64,000 nucleotides of DNA from Phymatolithon calcareum (taxonomy: Eukaryota; Rhodophyta; Florideophyceae; Hapalidiales), in the NCBI GenBank assembly GCA_977006965.1, contig OZ345359.1, forward strand, positions 2,852,001-2,916,000, written 5' to 3'. Under the pieces are notes generated by a model. The model made no database searches. It saw nothing but the letters and a program-made list of their open reading frames with translations, and was not told where the DNA came from. The position numbers and the translations under genes were made by a program. This document shows positions 10,416 to 21,345 of this stretch, piece after piece. Within the stretch, counting starts at the first letter, position 1, and every line of letters starts with the position of its first letter.

Positions 10416-11902
10416 GATTCCACACTTTCTTCAGCGTCCACGTGCGATGCTGGTATGGGGTTCGAATTATTAGTGGCTCTGAGCTTGGGGTCGTGCTCTT
10501 CTGTTTCGCAATCTTTGGGTGTCGATTCGCTCGTTGTACTCCCTTCAGGGGTCATGTCATCTTCCCTGTTCTTGGTGCGCGGGCTTAAGGTCTTTGGGGC
10601 TTGATTTTGCCCTTCAGTGTTGCTACCAGTTGCAATAATGTCGCTACCCGCCTCAAGTTCGGAGCGCTTCGATTTTTGCACTTCTGTGTGGTTTTTCGAA
10701 AATTCTGCGCTTTCATTGCATGCTGACATACTTCTCACTTCGCTTTCAAATTGCTTGTCGACGCCCGCTTGTGTCTCTGCACGCGCTTTTCTCTCGAATT
10801 CTTCTATTTCTTCTTCTGCCTTCTTCTGGTTTTCTCTGTACCAGTTTCTTGTTTGGAAATCAGCCGTATATCCTGCGCATTTCTTCATCCTCTTTCTTAT
10901 AGCCCATAGATTCTTGAGTATACGATCATCCCCTGAAACCAGTTTCTTCTTCGACACCGAGTCCTTGAAGAGATTGTACACTTTGTCTAGCCTTAGGCCC
11001 GCTGCCTTCATTGTCGCTATGACTCTGTCACAGTAGTACTTGCTGGACAGTATTTCTAGCCTGAATTTTCCGATGAACGATAGTCCCTGAACTGCCCTTG
11101 AAGGAAGCATTTGGGTCATCTCATTGTACAGTTCGACTTCGTCCATTCTTTCCAGTCCTGTGAAGTAGAGTGGAACTACCTCACTGGACCGGGTGTTCCG
11201 TATATTTCCCCTAATTGCTCTTGAGAACTTGATTACTAGCGAACTGATATGGCTCCCGAAGTGCGCCGGAGTCGGGCGTTCGAGCGCCGCGACTGCAGCA
11301 TACGACATTGGCGCAGCCATCGGAGCCAGATCTGGCTCCTTTTGAGTAGCCAGTACAGTATTGCTACCTGTATTATTCTCTTCCTCTTGTGTCGTACGGG
11401 GTGGCGTGGCCACTGGAGGGGCTGCCCGTTCCTGGTCCACATTCACAGTCCGACTTCCGAGCTGCTCCGATTCGTTATTTCGGCGCACTGTTCTGACTTG
11501 TGCTTCCACTAGTGTCAATCGTTCGCACACTTCGCTCAGTGTTGTCATGATCTCGTCCATTTTCTTCGCTATGTTATCATTTTCCGTATGCGTACTGCCT
11601 TGAGGAGCTGATGGGCTCCGCTCCATCGACAGCTCTGCGATCTCAATTTCCAGAGCCATAACTCTGCCTTGGGTACTGGCATTGCACGCCTTGCAGACGG
11701 TTGCGATTCCTTCGCTCCCTGCGCCTCCGTGGAGGATTAACTGGCCCTTTATGTCACATTTGTTGCACCTGACTCTTTTTCTGACTTTCAGAAAACACTC
11801 TTTGAGCTCAGATCCGTGTGTTTCACCTTCGGGTTGTGCTCTGGTTTCTGTGTCTGACTCGGATTCTTCCCCATCTTCTCTTGGGCCTTCACTGTCCTCC
11901 AT
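10412..11902 (-). CDS. LINE ORF1 (C-terminal part after the TAG), nucleic-acid-binding
   Basis: About 496 residues from the ATG at 11902. A GTG two codons upstream is not a plausible eukaryotic start. The N-terminus is acidic. A CNKC...CKAC four-cysteine motif near residues 45-75 looks like a zinc ribbon. A Glu/Lys-rich, probably coiled-coil segment follows, then a folded centre (EVVPLYFTGLERMDEVELYNEM) that may be the RNA-binding core, and a low-complexity Ser/Glu tail. By position and composition this is the ORF1p chaperone that packages element RNA. The stop overlaps the ORF2 start by four bases. The frame is the same as 11957-12475, separated by one TAG, so this may be the larger part of a single about 688-codon ORF1. 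Confidence 0.85.
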   Translation of the reverse strand: MEDSEGPREDGEESESDTETRAQPEGETHGSELKECFLKVRKRVRCNKCDIKGQLILHGGAGSEGIATVCKACNASTQGRVMALEIEIAELSMERSPSAPQGSTHTENDNIAKKMDEIMTTLSEVCERLTLVEAQVRTVRRNNESEQLGSRTVNVDQERAAPPVATPPRTTQEEENNTGSNTVLATQKEPDLAPMAAPMSYAAVAALERPTPAHFGSHISSLVIKFSRAIRGNIRNTRSSEVVPLYFTGLERMDEVELYNEMTQMLPSRAVQGLSFIGKFRLEILSSKYYCDRVIATMKAAGLRLDKVYNLFKDSVSKKKLVSGDDRILKNLWAIRKRMKKCAGYTADFQTRNWYRENQKKAEEEIEEFERKARAETQAGVDKQFESEVRSMSACNESAEFSKNHTEVQKSKRSELEAGSDIIATGSNTEGQNQAPKTLSPRTKNREDDMTPEGSTTSESTPKDCETEEHDPKLRATNNSNPIPASHVDAEESVES

Positions 11903-11956
11903 CTCCACTGGGGCACGAGCTCGAGCTTCAATCTCGATTGCTCGCTCCAGCGTCCT

Positions 11957-12475
11957 CTATGCGATGTCTCGCAATTCCTCGAGTTCTTCGCTGATTTCTT
12001 CGTCTGAGTTATCGGTTTCGATTTCGTTGTCTGATTCTGCATTAGATGCCGGTGGGCTGACCGCGCTCTTGGCGCGACTGCGTGTGGCCACTGGCGATTT
12101 GCGACCTACTCCCTTCGGCTTCTTGCTTGGCCCAGTTGATTTTCGCGCGGAATTGTTTTGTTTCAAAGACCTCATTTCGGGACGCCGTCGGAGTTTCCTT
12201 TCGCGGCGAAAATTTTCTCCCCCGGGCAACGCGCCAGGGCTCACGATCGAGATCGGGGGGCTCGGGCGTCCCCATTGCTCGCCAAAATCACCGCCGTGGC
12301 GCGCCTCGCCGCCCTCGTGGTGTTCACGGATGAATTTCCAAAGAAGCTGGTTAGAAAATCGATGATTTTTAACGCTGCCGAAATCAGGTCCGATTGGGTC
12401 GTCCTCCGACGAGTCAGAACTCATGTGCCGCGATGTGACATACCAACGCGACCATTTTTTTCTTTTTGAGTACAT
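11957..12475 (-). CDS. LINE ORF1 N-terminal part, ended by TAG
   Basis: 172 residues from the first ATG after an upstream in-frame TGA. A second Met at residue 18 could be the true start. It is rich in basic and Ser residues, with likely nuclear-localisation stretches (KLRRRP, PSKKPKG) and an acidic C-terminus (EISEELEELRDIA) ending at TAG 11959-11957. The next 16 codons continue in frame with similar acidic/helical character into ORF1 at 11902. This suggests either a single nonsense mutation, stop readthrough, or a separate ORF0. Residues 110-115 read ARKSTG, identical to histone H3 residues 7-12. Confidence 0.7.
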   Translation of the reverse strand: MYSKRKKWSRWYVTSRHMSSDSSEDDPIGPDFGSVKNHRFSNQLLWKFIREHHEGGEARHGGDFGEQWGRPSPPISIVSPGALPGGENFRRERKLRRRPEMRSLKQNNSARKSTGPSKKPKGVGRKSPVATRSRAKSAVSPPASNAESDNEIETDNSDEEISEELEELRDIA

Positions 12476-13354
12476 TCGAAACCATATTAGTCATGTTCTC
12501 TGAGTTATAACGGCCCCGTATAGTCTAGAGGATTTTGCAAGAACGCTTACAGATGCTGCCTTGGTGTGCACTGATGTTCGGACGGCGCATGGCCGGTGTT
12601 TTTCTCCAGTAATTGTAGGTCTTGTATTTTTGAGTAACCAGCATATTCTAGCTGCTAGCGTCGAACGAAGGGAATTTAATGTAGTAGTGAGCTTTATGTA
12701 CAAAAAGGTTATATAGAAACGAAAGTGTGGCGTTAGCTTCAATTGGACTTTGACTTGAATGTCTGGCTGCAATTTTTTAAGACTCCTTATCCATGCTTGT
12801 CCACACGCCGCAAAGTATGCCGAATGATAGTCAAGGCTAGCTGAGCTGGTTTTCACCCTAAATAGTCTGCCAGTAAAAGCCTTGTCTATGATTATTACAT
12901 GTTGTTGCACAAAGGGCTAATTACTCTACCAGAATATTTTTCAATCATAACAGAAATGCTCAAATACAGACTTAATGAGGCTTTGCTGCTTGCGTCCGAC
13001 ATCAATGTACTTGAATGAGTGAAGTACCTAGATCGTTTATGGTGAGCATTCATTGAACTGTCCGACACCTATCCAGAGCCAGCACTAGAAATAGTGATCG
13101 ATATTGATAATCAATGGAGAGCAATCAAAAGTTGCTACGTCATTTTGGACTTGCACCGCTGCTCTCGATACTCGGACTATGTCGGGAGCTATATATGCGG
13201 TGAGAGTGAAAGCAACTCAGAATCTGAAAGCTTTCGTTAAAATGGGGCAGGGCACCGATGTAGAGGGCCATTCAGAAGCAGGATCGTAATCACATTCCTT
13301 CAGAGAAGATGAGCTCATCAGCAAAGCAATACCAAAGCAGATTAAGGCCTGCTC
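12476..13354. other. Gap, no supported gene
   Basis: Holds a 139-codon reverse-strand frame (12491-12910) with no recognisable family, and short + frames. It may include LINE-1f 5' UTR near 12.48-12.55 kb, but no promoter is evident. Confidence 0.35.
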
Positions 13355-13545
13355 TCAAAGCAGAAGAGGCTAGAAGGAATAGTTCAAGTCTGGGCAGGTG
13401 CCGAAGAAGGTCGCTCAGTATAGATCTCGCTACGCAAGGCGACCAAATTTCCAGGAGCACGGCATATAAAAGACAGACCCACTCATACGAGATGCCTTAG
13501 ACGCATCTTCGACAGAGCTCCGTTGTGGAGAAAAAAATCTTAGTC
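13355..13545 (+). pseudogene. LINE-1f-like ORF2 C-terminal fragment
   Basis: One frame reads KRLEGIVQVWAGAEEGRSV, stop, then KFPGARHIKDRPT and RCLRRIFDRAPLWRKKIL. This matches LINE-1f ORF2 TRREETIKVWEKEEEGRSM, KLPGILYIGERTT and RCLRLTFNRAPLWRKSVL. There is one in-frame stop and about 190 bp survive. Confidence 0.75.
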
Positions 13546-15424
13546 TAGTAATTTGGTCTTTTATCTGTATGAAGGCTAAAAACAAAGAAAGAAGTGTACC
13601 ACGAACACGACGATGACATGCAGAAGCTAATCGTGTTTCGTTTGGTTCAGAATGCCTGTATCTGATCATTCTAATTTGATCGCTATCAGAAAAAAAGCTT
13701 AGCTTCTTGTAAGTACTGGATTCTGAAATCTCTAGATCATTTTCCGACTGAGCATGCGCCCTGATTGTGAACTGAAAACTAAACAACTCAGAACAGAGAT
13801 AAGCAGAGCTTGAAATTTTAAATAACTTTACAATTCTCTGTCGTCAGTATGAAATCTTCTCTCACCCCCAGACCTCAAATAAGCCTTCGCACTATCCTTC
13901 AACGTGATTCACTGCCATGTTTGCATTTCGAAGATGCTGCCCATTGAAATGAACAACAATTCTTGACTCATGCTCTCGTCTGATTGGCAGAACCTATAGA
14001 ATCACAGCCTGAACCTCTTCAGTATCAATTTTTGTCAAGAACTTCACAGTAGCAAGCATCAATTTTGTCGATCTTGCGTAGTGTCGTCACTTTCGAACGT
14101 TTCGCCACCGCACCTTGTCCTTCATTTTCGGATTGCATTTTGAGTGCAGACGTTCGTCAGATAATTGAAATCACTGGAAAAACAAGCCCAAAAAGTAGCA
14201 AGGCGGTCTGCCGTTAGAAACAGTTCTCTCTTCGATTGTTGAAACGAGATGGACGTGCGGAATTAAGAGTATTTTCGAGTCTCTGCCCTCGACACGCATT
14301 GACATTTATCGCCCAGGCAACATTAAAGACCTCGCTTTCTCCTGCATGGTCTTTCTCTCCAGGGGGCACATTTTAATTTTTTTGTTCAGTTCCGTTTCGT
14401 CCTGCTCTTCTGAATTTCTGGTGGAGCTTTGAAAAAGAATAAGAGCTTAAGAAATGGACCCCAAGTCACCTCGATTATCGCTTCATTGAGCTTCAGCTAG
14501 CAAATAGTTTCTAGCGACCAGTGGTTTTCTGTTATTAGCGATAAACTGCCTCAGGCAGTGACGATGCAAGAGCACAGACATAGAGTCCCTTGAGTAATAT
14601 TGTTTGTTGGCCTCTGTCCGAGAAATCAACCCGAAGTTGAGTCAAAAAATTGGATGGAAAGGCATTCGAAACAGGATTTTCTGATTTCTAATTGCCTTTT
14701 TGACTGCTATTGTGCAAAATCGTGTTCTTGGCGGAATCATCAGTGTATTAAATATAGCTAGACCAAGCTTGACTTTCATTGGTGGATACTGCTTGCGGTG
14801 AGACCTCAAGCTGTAGATGAACACTTTTGAAAAAAGCTGTATTGGTCTCATTATGACCAATTTTCTGAAATCAGTTAAAGATATCGATCGATCTCTCACC
14901 TTTGAGCCTGGAAACACTCTAGTTTCCTGCCTTACAACTAACTTCTAAGACGCAATCGAAGACACTCTTCAGTTTACATACGTGTCAAGAGAAGTGCACA
15001 TTCTAAAATGGCATAAGAGGTGCAGCGATATGGGCAATTGTGCTGTCAACACACAAGATCCACAGTAGTGATGTTTGCTACTGAGACATTCTTACTGGAA
15101 TTGATGCAGAACACGTTGGAGGTGTGATTCTTGCCGGAAGCTCTCGTTCACTTTATAAATTCTGTCTATCAGCCGAAAGACCAGAGGGTGATGGAGATGA
15201 CGCACGAATGGTTGCTCATTTCGATGAGCAGCATCCTTTAAATGCAAACATGGGAGATAATTACATTGAAGGAGAGGCCTGGGCCCTAGATGAAGTTTCA
15301 TGTCGAAGACAAAGTGACAGCAGGTTTTCCAATGACAGAAGCACTGCTATTTTCTGTTCTGAGGAGCGAACTGGGCACAGGGGAAGTTTCTAGACTGCTA
15401 CTCAGAGACGGAGTTTGAAAAACA
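13546..15424. other. Long gap without recognisable gene
   Basis: AT-rich, short frames only (for example 15,124-15,393 on +, 89 codons, unrecognised). Nothing matches other parts of the window that I could detect by eye. Confidence 0.4.
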
Positions 15425-15580
15425 ATGTGGAGCTGTGAACGATTTTAAGTGGATTTTGAAAAAAAATGTACCTCTCTTTTTGGTAAATCAGTTTGCATGT
15501 CATTTTCGTGTTTTTAGTACACTTGTTTCTAGGCTTAGGTCTGCATAACGGTCACAGTCCAACTTACTGGCTTATCATTT
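15425..15580 (+). repeat. 3' flank of the zinc-finger/helicase element, third copy
   Basis: The block TTTTAAGTGGATTTTGAAA, CCTCTCTTTTTGGTAAATCA, TTAGTACACTTGTTTC, AGGTCTGCATAACGGTCACA aligns base by base with 39,085-39,215 and 23,615-23,735, the region spanning the end and 3' flank of the helicase element. No upstream coding part of that element is attached here. Confidence 0.7.
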
Positions 15581-16749
15581 TCTTCCTCTACCGCAGAGCA
15601 CTCTTGACAACAAGGTGTAAGTATAAAATACGAGTTGTTTTTTCTCCTACATTTAGAAAGCTATCTGACTTCCTCAAATGGATGTCCGCTTACCTGTCCA
15701 TAGCGGGTCATCTTCAATCTATTGTTTTGTCTCTGTTTAGTACTTAGGCTCGTCGAGCAAGCTCAGAAGGCGGGGAGCGGAACATCGAAAGCCACATCGA
15801 TCATCGACCAACAAGTATTATCCATCGTGGACAGGTAAATCGGTTCGTCGACCAACAATGGCCAATTAAACCTTCTTCTTGATTCCATTACTCACACGAA
15901 CCACGCTCACACGGCCAGGGCAACGGCGACGCCTAGTGTTACAGCTTCTACATTCGCTTTGTGTATCAAAATCCTTTCCTAGCGATTCTCTTCGGCACCT
16001 GTCCCGACTTGGATTGTTTCTTTCTTATGCCAATAATCATTTTCGAAGCTGCTGAGTTTTGTGACGTAGATAGAAGCAGACCTTGGTTTTTCCTTAATTC
16101 GGAGTCCGATAGTTAGAGAATTACATAGGAATGAGCAATATTAATGCTTACAAGCATTGCAAAACAGTGCGCAAGATGCCCCTGGCAGAAGACAGGGACA
16201 TGTCCCGTGCCATTGATGTGATGCGGTAGACAAGGATGGTGCGCAATCAGTTGCAATTCGTAGCAATTCGACCCAAATTGGGTTTTGATGAAGAATTTCA
16301 ATTCGACTTGTTGGTAGATTGTACGAGAGTGTATTGGTCAATGAGCGAGACAGCAGAGTTGTCAGAAATAGTGATCACATCAAATGTATCATGCGCAGTA
16401 CGTGGTATCTGGTTTTCGGTAGAGTCTACTTTGATTACAGAACTCGGCCAGTAAAAGCTTACGGTTTTGAAAAATAGAGGCTAATCAGATAAACACATGA
16501 ACAAACAGTTTATGAAGTGTTACCTTCTTAGAGCTCGGTATCATGAGCTCGTATCTGTTTTTCTGTCCCTAGAACAAGCTGCGGTTATCGTTTGCTTATG
16601 TAGAGAAGTGAGAACAGTCAAAACGGACATGAGTAACACAGTACAGTTGTTGCATGGTACAGCACATTCAACAATTGCAGGCCACGCAAAAATATGGAAT
16701 GTGTTAGAGAGCAACCAGCCACATCACAGTTGTGAAACCAATGTAAGCA
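15581..16749. other. Gap, nothing recognised
   Basis: Short unsupported frames only (16,236-16,454 and 16,497-16,823 on +). The end grades into the repeat that follows. Confidence 0.35.
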
Positions 16750-17335
16750 AGCAGAGCTTGTTTAATATCAGCCTTAAGCTTCATAAATCACTTTTATCGA
16801 TTTCGTATTTTCAAGCCACCTAGTACAATTTGTTTCAGCCTTCTCTGTGAAGCGATTTTTGAGCCTTAGATATTTTCACCGTTTTTAGTCGAAGATCAAA
16901 CAAAGAATCTCTCCCGACTCGAGATTGACGGTATGCAAGGTCCTTTATCTTATTATTGGACTCTGAGCTCAGAACACACTACTTGAGACTCCACGTCTAG
17001 CACTCGACATCAAACGGATCGTTAAACAAGTTTCGAATTGCCTTTCTAGCTCTGGCAGTGAAAGAGACAGCTTGATGCTATACGAAACACATTTATGGGC
17101 CTGTGAAGCAAATGAACTACTTTAATTCGTCCAAATCATGTTTTACTGCTTTCTTCGCCTGGAAGATAATCTTAAAAGTTGCTTGGGTCGATTTAATGCT
17201 AGACCTCCAGTAGCCTTTTTTCTGACTTGTTCGATAGCTTGTTGAGAGGCTCCTCACACAAACGTGATTTGAATACTCAATAAATCTTCTACTTCGTATG
17301 TTTCTCTCTATTATACTAATTCAGGCCAAGTAGAT
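16750..17335 (-). repeat. Dispersed repeat R1, inverted relative to 42,850-43,432
   Basis: The reverse complement of this segment follows 42,850-43,432 over several blocks: TATAATAGAGAGAAxCATACGAA, CAAATCACGTTTGTGTG, GGCTACTGGAGGTCTA, CTCTCCCGACTCGAGATTG, GTGAAGCGATTTTGAGCC and ATCACTTTTATCGATTTC. There are many substitutions and small indels, so it is old. No coding frame survives. Family unknown. Confidence 0.7.
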
Positions 17336-18518
17336 AGCTAAAGAATCTGCAATAGCTCTGTACAACCACTTCTGCCAGCGGCCGCTATGGGAATTGCCAG
17401 ATAAACGTCGTTCAACCATGACAGCTCGGATGTTTGTGGTCGAGAGAAAGTGTTTACTTGGTCGTTGATCGATAGCGATAGTCCAACGTGGACACTCAAT
17501 AGTAGATAGTAGATGGATGAAACTTGTTTGCTCATAGTCGATCCCTTCCCTTTCTGAAGTTTGTCGAAGAGCCTAAGTACAAAACTGAGACAACAGACTA
17601 GATTGAAGATGACCGACCATGGTCAGGTAAGAGAGCACTCGTGTGAGGAGGTAAGAGAGCTCACCGAATTACGCGATGAAGAATGTATAGACTATTGGCC
17701 GGTTAGTCTTGCAGAGACGAATAACGAGAAAGGTTAGTAAGTTATTGAGACAAAACTCGAAGCCGGCACAAGTACAGTCCGCGCATGAGGAGAAACTTCA
17801 CTATGGGCATTTGAGAGGAGCACCGGCATTGCAGAGGCGATCAGAACTTTATATGCATTCGTCCTTTGAGCGGTCCTGCGGCTTCACAAAGCAAACAACC
17901 AAGAAAATGTCCATCAACTGCAGATGAGTGACGAAGGAGCTCGGAAAAAATTCCGCAATCTACATGCTTCGATTGGAGTCGAAGGGAATACATATTCATC
18001 ATTTTTTACAATATTTATCTAATTCTGGTGAAAAGCCTCACTCTCATGCGAGTATAGGGGCTAGGTGTGAGCAGTTTCTGCTTATCTAGAGAAAGCTCGT
18101 ACCTTAAGATTTCTCTACGTTTTCCACATGTGTCTTCGACAAAGGACTCGCGAACACGACCCAGTGTACTAGCAAATGCTCAAAATGATAACAGTTGCGG
18201 CATTCAGCGTACATTCAAAATTAATACATTTCAAGGAAAGAGCTAACATAAATCATTTCGAAGATTTTGGCTACGGAGAAATCGATATTAAAGGCGAAGC
18301 GATTGGAAGAGATAGAAGCAGCACTGAGTCGCATGTGGAAAAATCCGGTGCGGCCTCTTGAAATATGCTTAAATCGATGGGAGCGGAGTCAATGATACTC
18401 CAGTGCAAAGAAAATATTTTACAAAGATATATTCTTGGTCTTTAGGTTTGCTCTATAAACTCGAAATCTCTGCACTTGTATCACGTAATTGACTGATGCT
18501 GTAAAGATTTGAGTCACG
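17336..18518. other. Gap, nothing recognised
   Basis: Short frames without support (17,709-17,927 on +, 18,176-18,361 on +). No repeat partner noticed. Confidence 0.35.
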
Positions 18519-18794
18519 ATGGGCAGGGAACACATTTTGGTCGGTCTGCTCAAATGCCTTTTCCAATTTCGTACAAAAAATCATGTTAGGATGCTCCAAG
18601 ATCTCTGCTGCCTACGTTTCCGCCTCCAAGAAACGAACATGGAGAAAACGACGTACTCCGTTGACGATCATTTCAATCACAAAAACTGTGATTTTATGGA
18701 CTTTGCCCAGTCTCATCATGCTCAAGTCGTAGAAGCTCTAAAACAAGCTTGGAAAACGATTCACTCAGAAATACTCTCTAGCTCGTTATTGTGA
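18519..18794 (+). pseudogene. Fragment of zinc-finger/helicase element central domain
   Basis: Translation reads LVGLLKCLFQFRTKNHVRML, RLQETNMEKTTYSVDDH, HKNCDFM and QVVEALKQAWKTIHSEI. This aligns with copy 2 at 36,486-36,725 (LVKKLLQFGAKSGVCML, RLRETEMEKITYTVCDH, VNCGFIN, QVGEVLKRIQRKIYLEI). A solitary fragment with no flanking helicase sequence, the most diverged copy seen. Confidence 0.7.
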
Positions 18795-19985
18795 AAAGAG
18801 AAACCATTGTTTTCTTTGCAAGACGGTTTGTAGGTCAGTTTTAGAGAGATCCTCTTCTAAGAAGCTCTCTGGATTGAGCCGTGATTTCGAGTATTGTAAA
18901 ATGACTACAATGTTGCCAAATTTCCGCACGCAGGGACGCATTTTACTTTTTCCATAAATCCACTAGCGTTCAGCACAGACGCTACATGTAGCTGTCTTCT
19001 CTCATCACCATGAATAGCGAAATCGGACTGTAGCTTTCTGGGAGCTTAAGTCTCCTTCTTGAATATTGAAAGCAGCAATGCCTTAGAAACTCACTAAACC
19101 AGCAACTGAGCCGGCAGGAGCCTGCAGTCGTCACTATCAAGAATCTGGTGCTTTCCACTGGGGCTATTTGCAGTGCTTCAAAAGAATACGATCTGGTAGA
19201 GCTATCATCTGCTTTGAAGAGCTCTTCAGGGCTCTCTTAAGCTCTCGTATTTGAGCGCGTATGACTTGGAGCTCCCTCGTCTCAATGCTATACGTGACTT
19301 CAATACTCGTAAGAGTAAATACAGCAATAGATCATTCTAAACTTGTCGTCAACAGTTTCGAGAGTCATCAGACTGTGAGTTGAAGCTCCTGTTGCTTACT
19401 AGTAGCTCTGTCTTTGGGCTTATGAATAGATTTGGGGGGCGTTATAAAATCCGAAAAAACGCTGTACTTACAGATCTACTCAAATTCGATAGTTGATTTT
19501 TTTCTTCTGCAAAGAGAGCTACCATGCCTTCTAATTGAGACGAAAAAGTCATCAATTACCCAATGTAATGAAAGCTGCACTGATTTTCTGATGAAGTCCC
19601 TTGAGTGAGAACACAGCACATTTCTCATGCATATGCTACAGTTTTATTGACTGCTCTGTCATCGGCTACCAACATCCATGACTATATCTAGTGCTAGTTC
19701 TGGATAGATGCCGTGACCTTCAAATAAATCTCTCTTATCTTCCTGTTTGTGCCTCCGGTCTGAATTTCTTGTACAGATTTGATTCTGTTCGTGGGAAACG
19801 CTCGAAAAACGATCCAGGCTACTCATTCATTCAAAGACGTTGATGACGGGCGCAAGCAGGACTCGTGAATTGCGTTTTTGAGCAGTTCTACTATGAATAC
19901 AACATATTCTGGCGGAGTAATTAGCCCTTTTTGCAAGAACATGTGATAATCATAGACCAGGCCTATGATAACAGCCTTATTAAGG
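18795..19985. other. Gap, nothing recognised
   Basis: No frame above background. No repeat partner noticed. Confidence 0.35.
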
Positions 19986-19989
19986 TAAG

Positions 19990-20640
19990 GGGATATGTGT
20001 TGATTTATTTTAAAAGCTCCCAAGGCCTCTCTTGAAGAGTAACAGGGCCTCTTTCGCACGATTTTCTAAGCTAACGTAGTTTGACTATTCAGTACATCCT
20101 TGATTCGTCTTTCTCTCCCAACAAGTGCTCCAGTGAGTCGCTTATATTCATATTCAATTTCAGGACTAATCTTGGATGAAGATAGAATGCGTTGGAGTGC
20201 GACCAGCTCAATCACAGCTGTGACCTTTTTAAGGTAACAACAGCTAAGGTAGCCCTGTCTATACATTCGGAAGATTGTGCGGCTTGTTAACTAAATTGGA
20301 TGAGAAGGGTAAAAAACCGTATCTGCATATCCATGTCGAGGTCCAATTGAAGCTAACGACACACTTTCGCTTCTTCCTAAACATTTTGTAGATAATGCTC
20401 TGCTCGGCGTGGCGTTAGAGAGAAAGGGAGTCAGAAAGCAAAGAAAAACCTGAAGAAACTTGTAAATTGCGGAAGGGCTGCTCTGTAAAAGTGCTCTTTC
20501 GCAAGGCCCTGCTATCCGTGTTCGTCTTTGCCAATTTTCTTCGCAAAACGCCCGTTTATCGTGTACATTTGCGACCACATGATACTCAGAAGTACACACA
20601 AGCTTCGATACAGCTTTCTGAACCACTAAACGCACACTTT
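19990..20640 (-). pseudogene. 5'-truncated LINE-1f relative
   Basis: The reverse strand holds the LINE 3' terminal motif at 19,990-20,060, then ORF2 C-terminus (20,066-20,266: AVIELVALQRILSSSKIS, KRLTGALVGRERRIKDVL) nearly matching LINE-1f AVVELVALQRTLASSKMS, KRLTGALVGRELRIKNVL. Further upstream (20,290-20,640) decayed matches to the AEGLFYKNVF and LCRLGPP region appear in two frames. Its stop and 3' end resemble LINE-1f, so this is a sister subfamily. The 5' truncation abuts a LINE-2f fragment on the opposite strand. Confidence 0.78.
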
Positions 20641-20671
20641 TGAGTACTTTCGCCTAATTCATCCAAGGCTC

Positions 20672-21345
20672 TTGGGACCAAACATCTCACAGGAGCATCA
20701 TGGAGAAATATTAGCGCTGAGGATGCTGCTACGAGGAAAGGCAAGGAAGGCGACTATCCTATCAAAGCCAAGGGAAGAGAGAAACTTTAAAGAACTACAG
20801 TGGGCAAGTCGCGATATTGCCGCGATGCTGCAACAAGAACAGTTCGCGGCCCCCTTCAAACATATGACGGAAGGGAAATCTCCAGGCCAACTCCGACGAA
20901 AAATGTTCGCAAAAGAAGGCACGAGGCTCGAAGCAAGAAAAAAGAGGAAAATACCGTACGACAAACCGGATGAGATCCCGGCCATACTCAGGCATCGACA
21001 GCTGGCCATAAAATACGGAAGCGGAAGGTTCCCTCAAGTGAGCACGACGCTAATATCGAATACATTCGGAACGGCAGCAGAGCGCCACCTGGAGGCCATA
21101 CGTATGAACCTAACAAAGTATGAACTGGACTCCGGAGAATTAATAAGAACGGAAAGGCATTAGACGCCATTCTACTCTACAGCGTCACCATAATTGACAA
21201 TATGGAAAAGGACGAGTCCCTGTATTAGGGACCAGGCGATATATTAGAATGAACAAGTTACGAAAAGCTACTCCCGTACAGTCTTAGGAGTGTTAATGAG
21301 GGCTCTCAAATAAACAACTAAACAGTTGCAAAAAAAAGTAGGCTC
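20672..21345 (+). pseudogene. LINE-2f ORF2 C-terminal domain and 3' end
   Basis: A 163-codon open stretch includes KARKATILSKPREERNFKEL, QWASRDIAAMLQQEQFAAP, KEGTRLEARKKRKIPYDKPD and GRFPQVSTTLISNTFGTAAE. The same protein, more decayed, is at 52,500-52,950, and on the reverse strand at 51,649-51,939. Downstream noncoding sequence to about 21,330 (GAGTCCCTGTATTAGGGACC; CAGTCTTAGGAGTGT; AAATAAACAACTAAACAGTT) also matches 53,020-53,135, giving the shared LINE-2f 3' end. By analogy with 52-54 kb this domain follows an RT. Confidence 0.72.

Larger units (their letters stand above)
7324..12475 (-). mobile_element. Nearly complete non-LTR retrotransposon (LINE-1f)
   Basis: A reverse-strand LINE with ORF1 (two same-frame halves, 12475-10412) and ORF2 (10415-7404), then a short 3' UTR ending near 7330. 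The 3' end lacks poly(A). It has a conserved motif (TTACTC, GGGAGCT, AAATAAA, ending ATATCCC) that recurs in truncated relatives at 19,990 (reverse strand) and 44,770 (+). ORF1 has a CxxC zinc-ribbon-like motif. ORF2 has an APE-type endonuclease and RT and no recognisable RNase H. ORF2 is intact over 1003 codons, so this is by far the youngest LINE in the window. The 5' end is uncertain: an upstream in-frame TGA precedes the ATG at 12475, and no target-site duplication was resolved. Confidence 0.9.

Noticed and set aside
12491-12910. 139-codon reverse-strand frame upstream of the LINE
   Set aside because: No family resemblance, average composition, and position outside the element; not better than chance.
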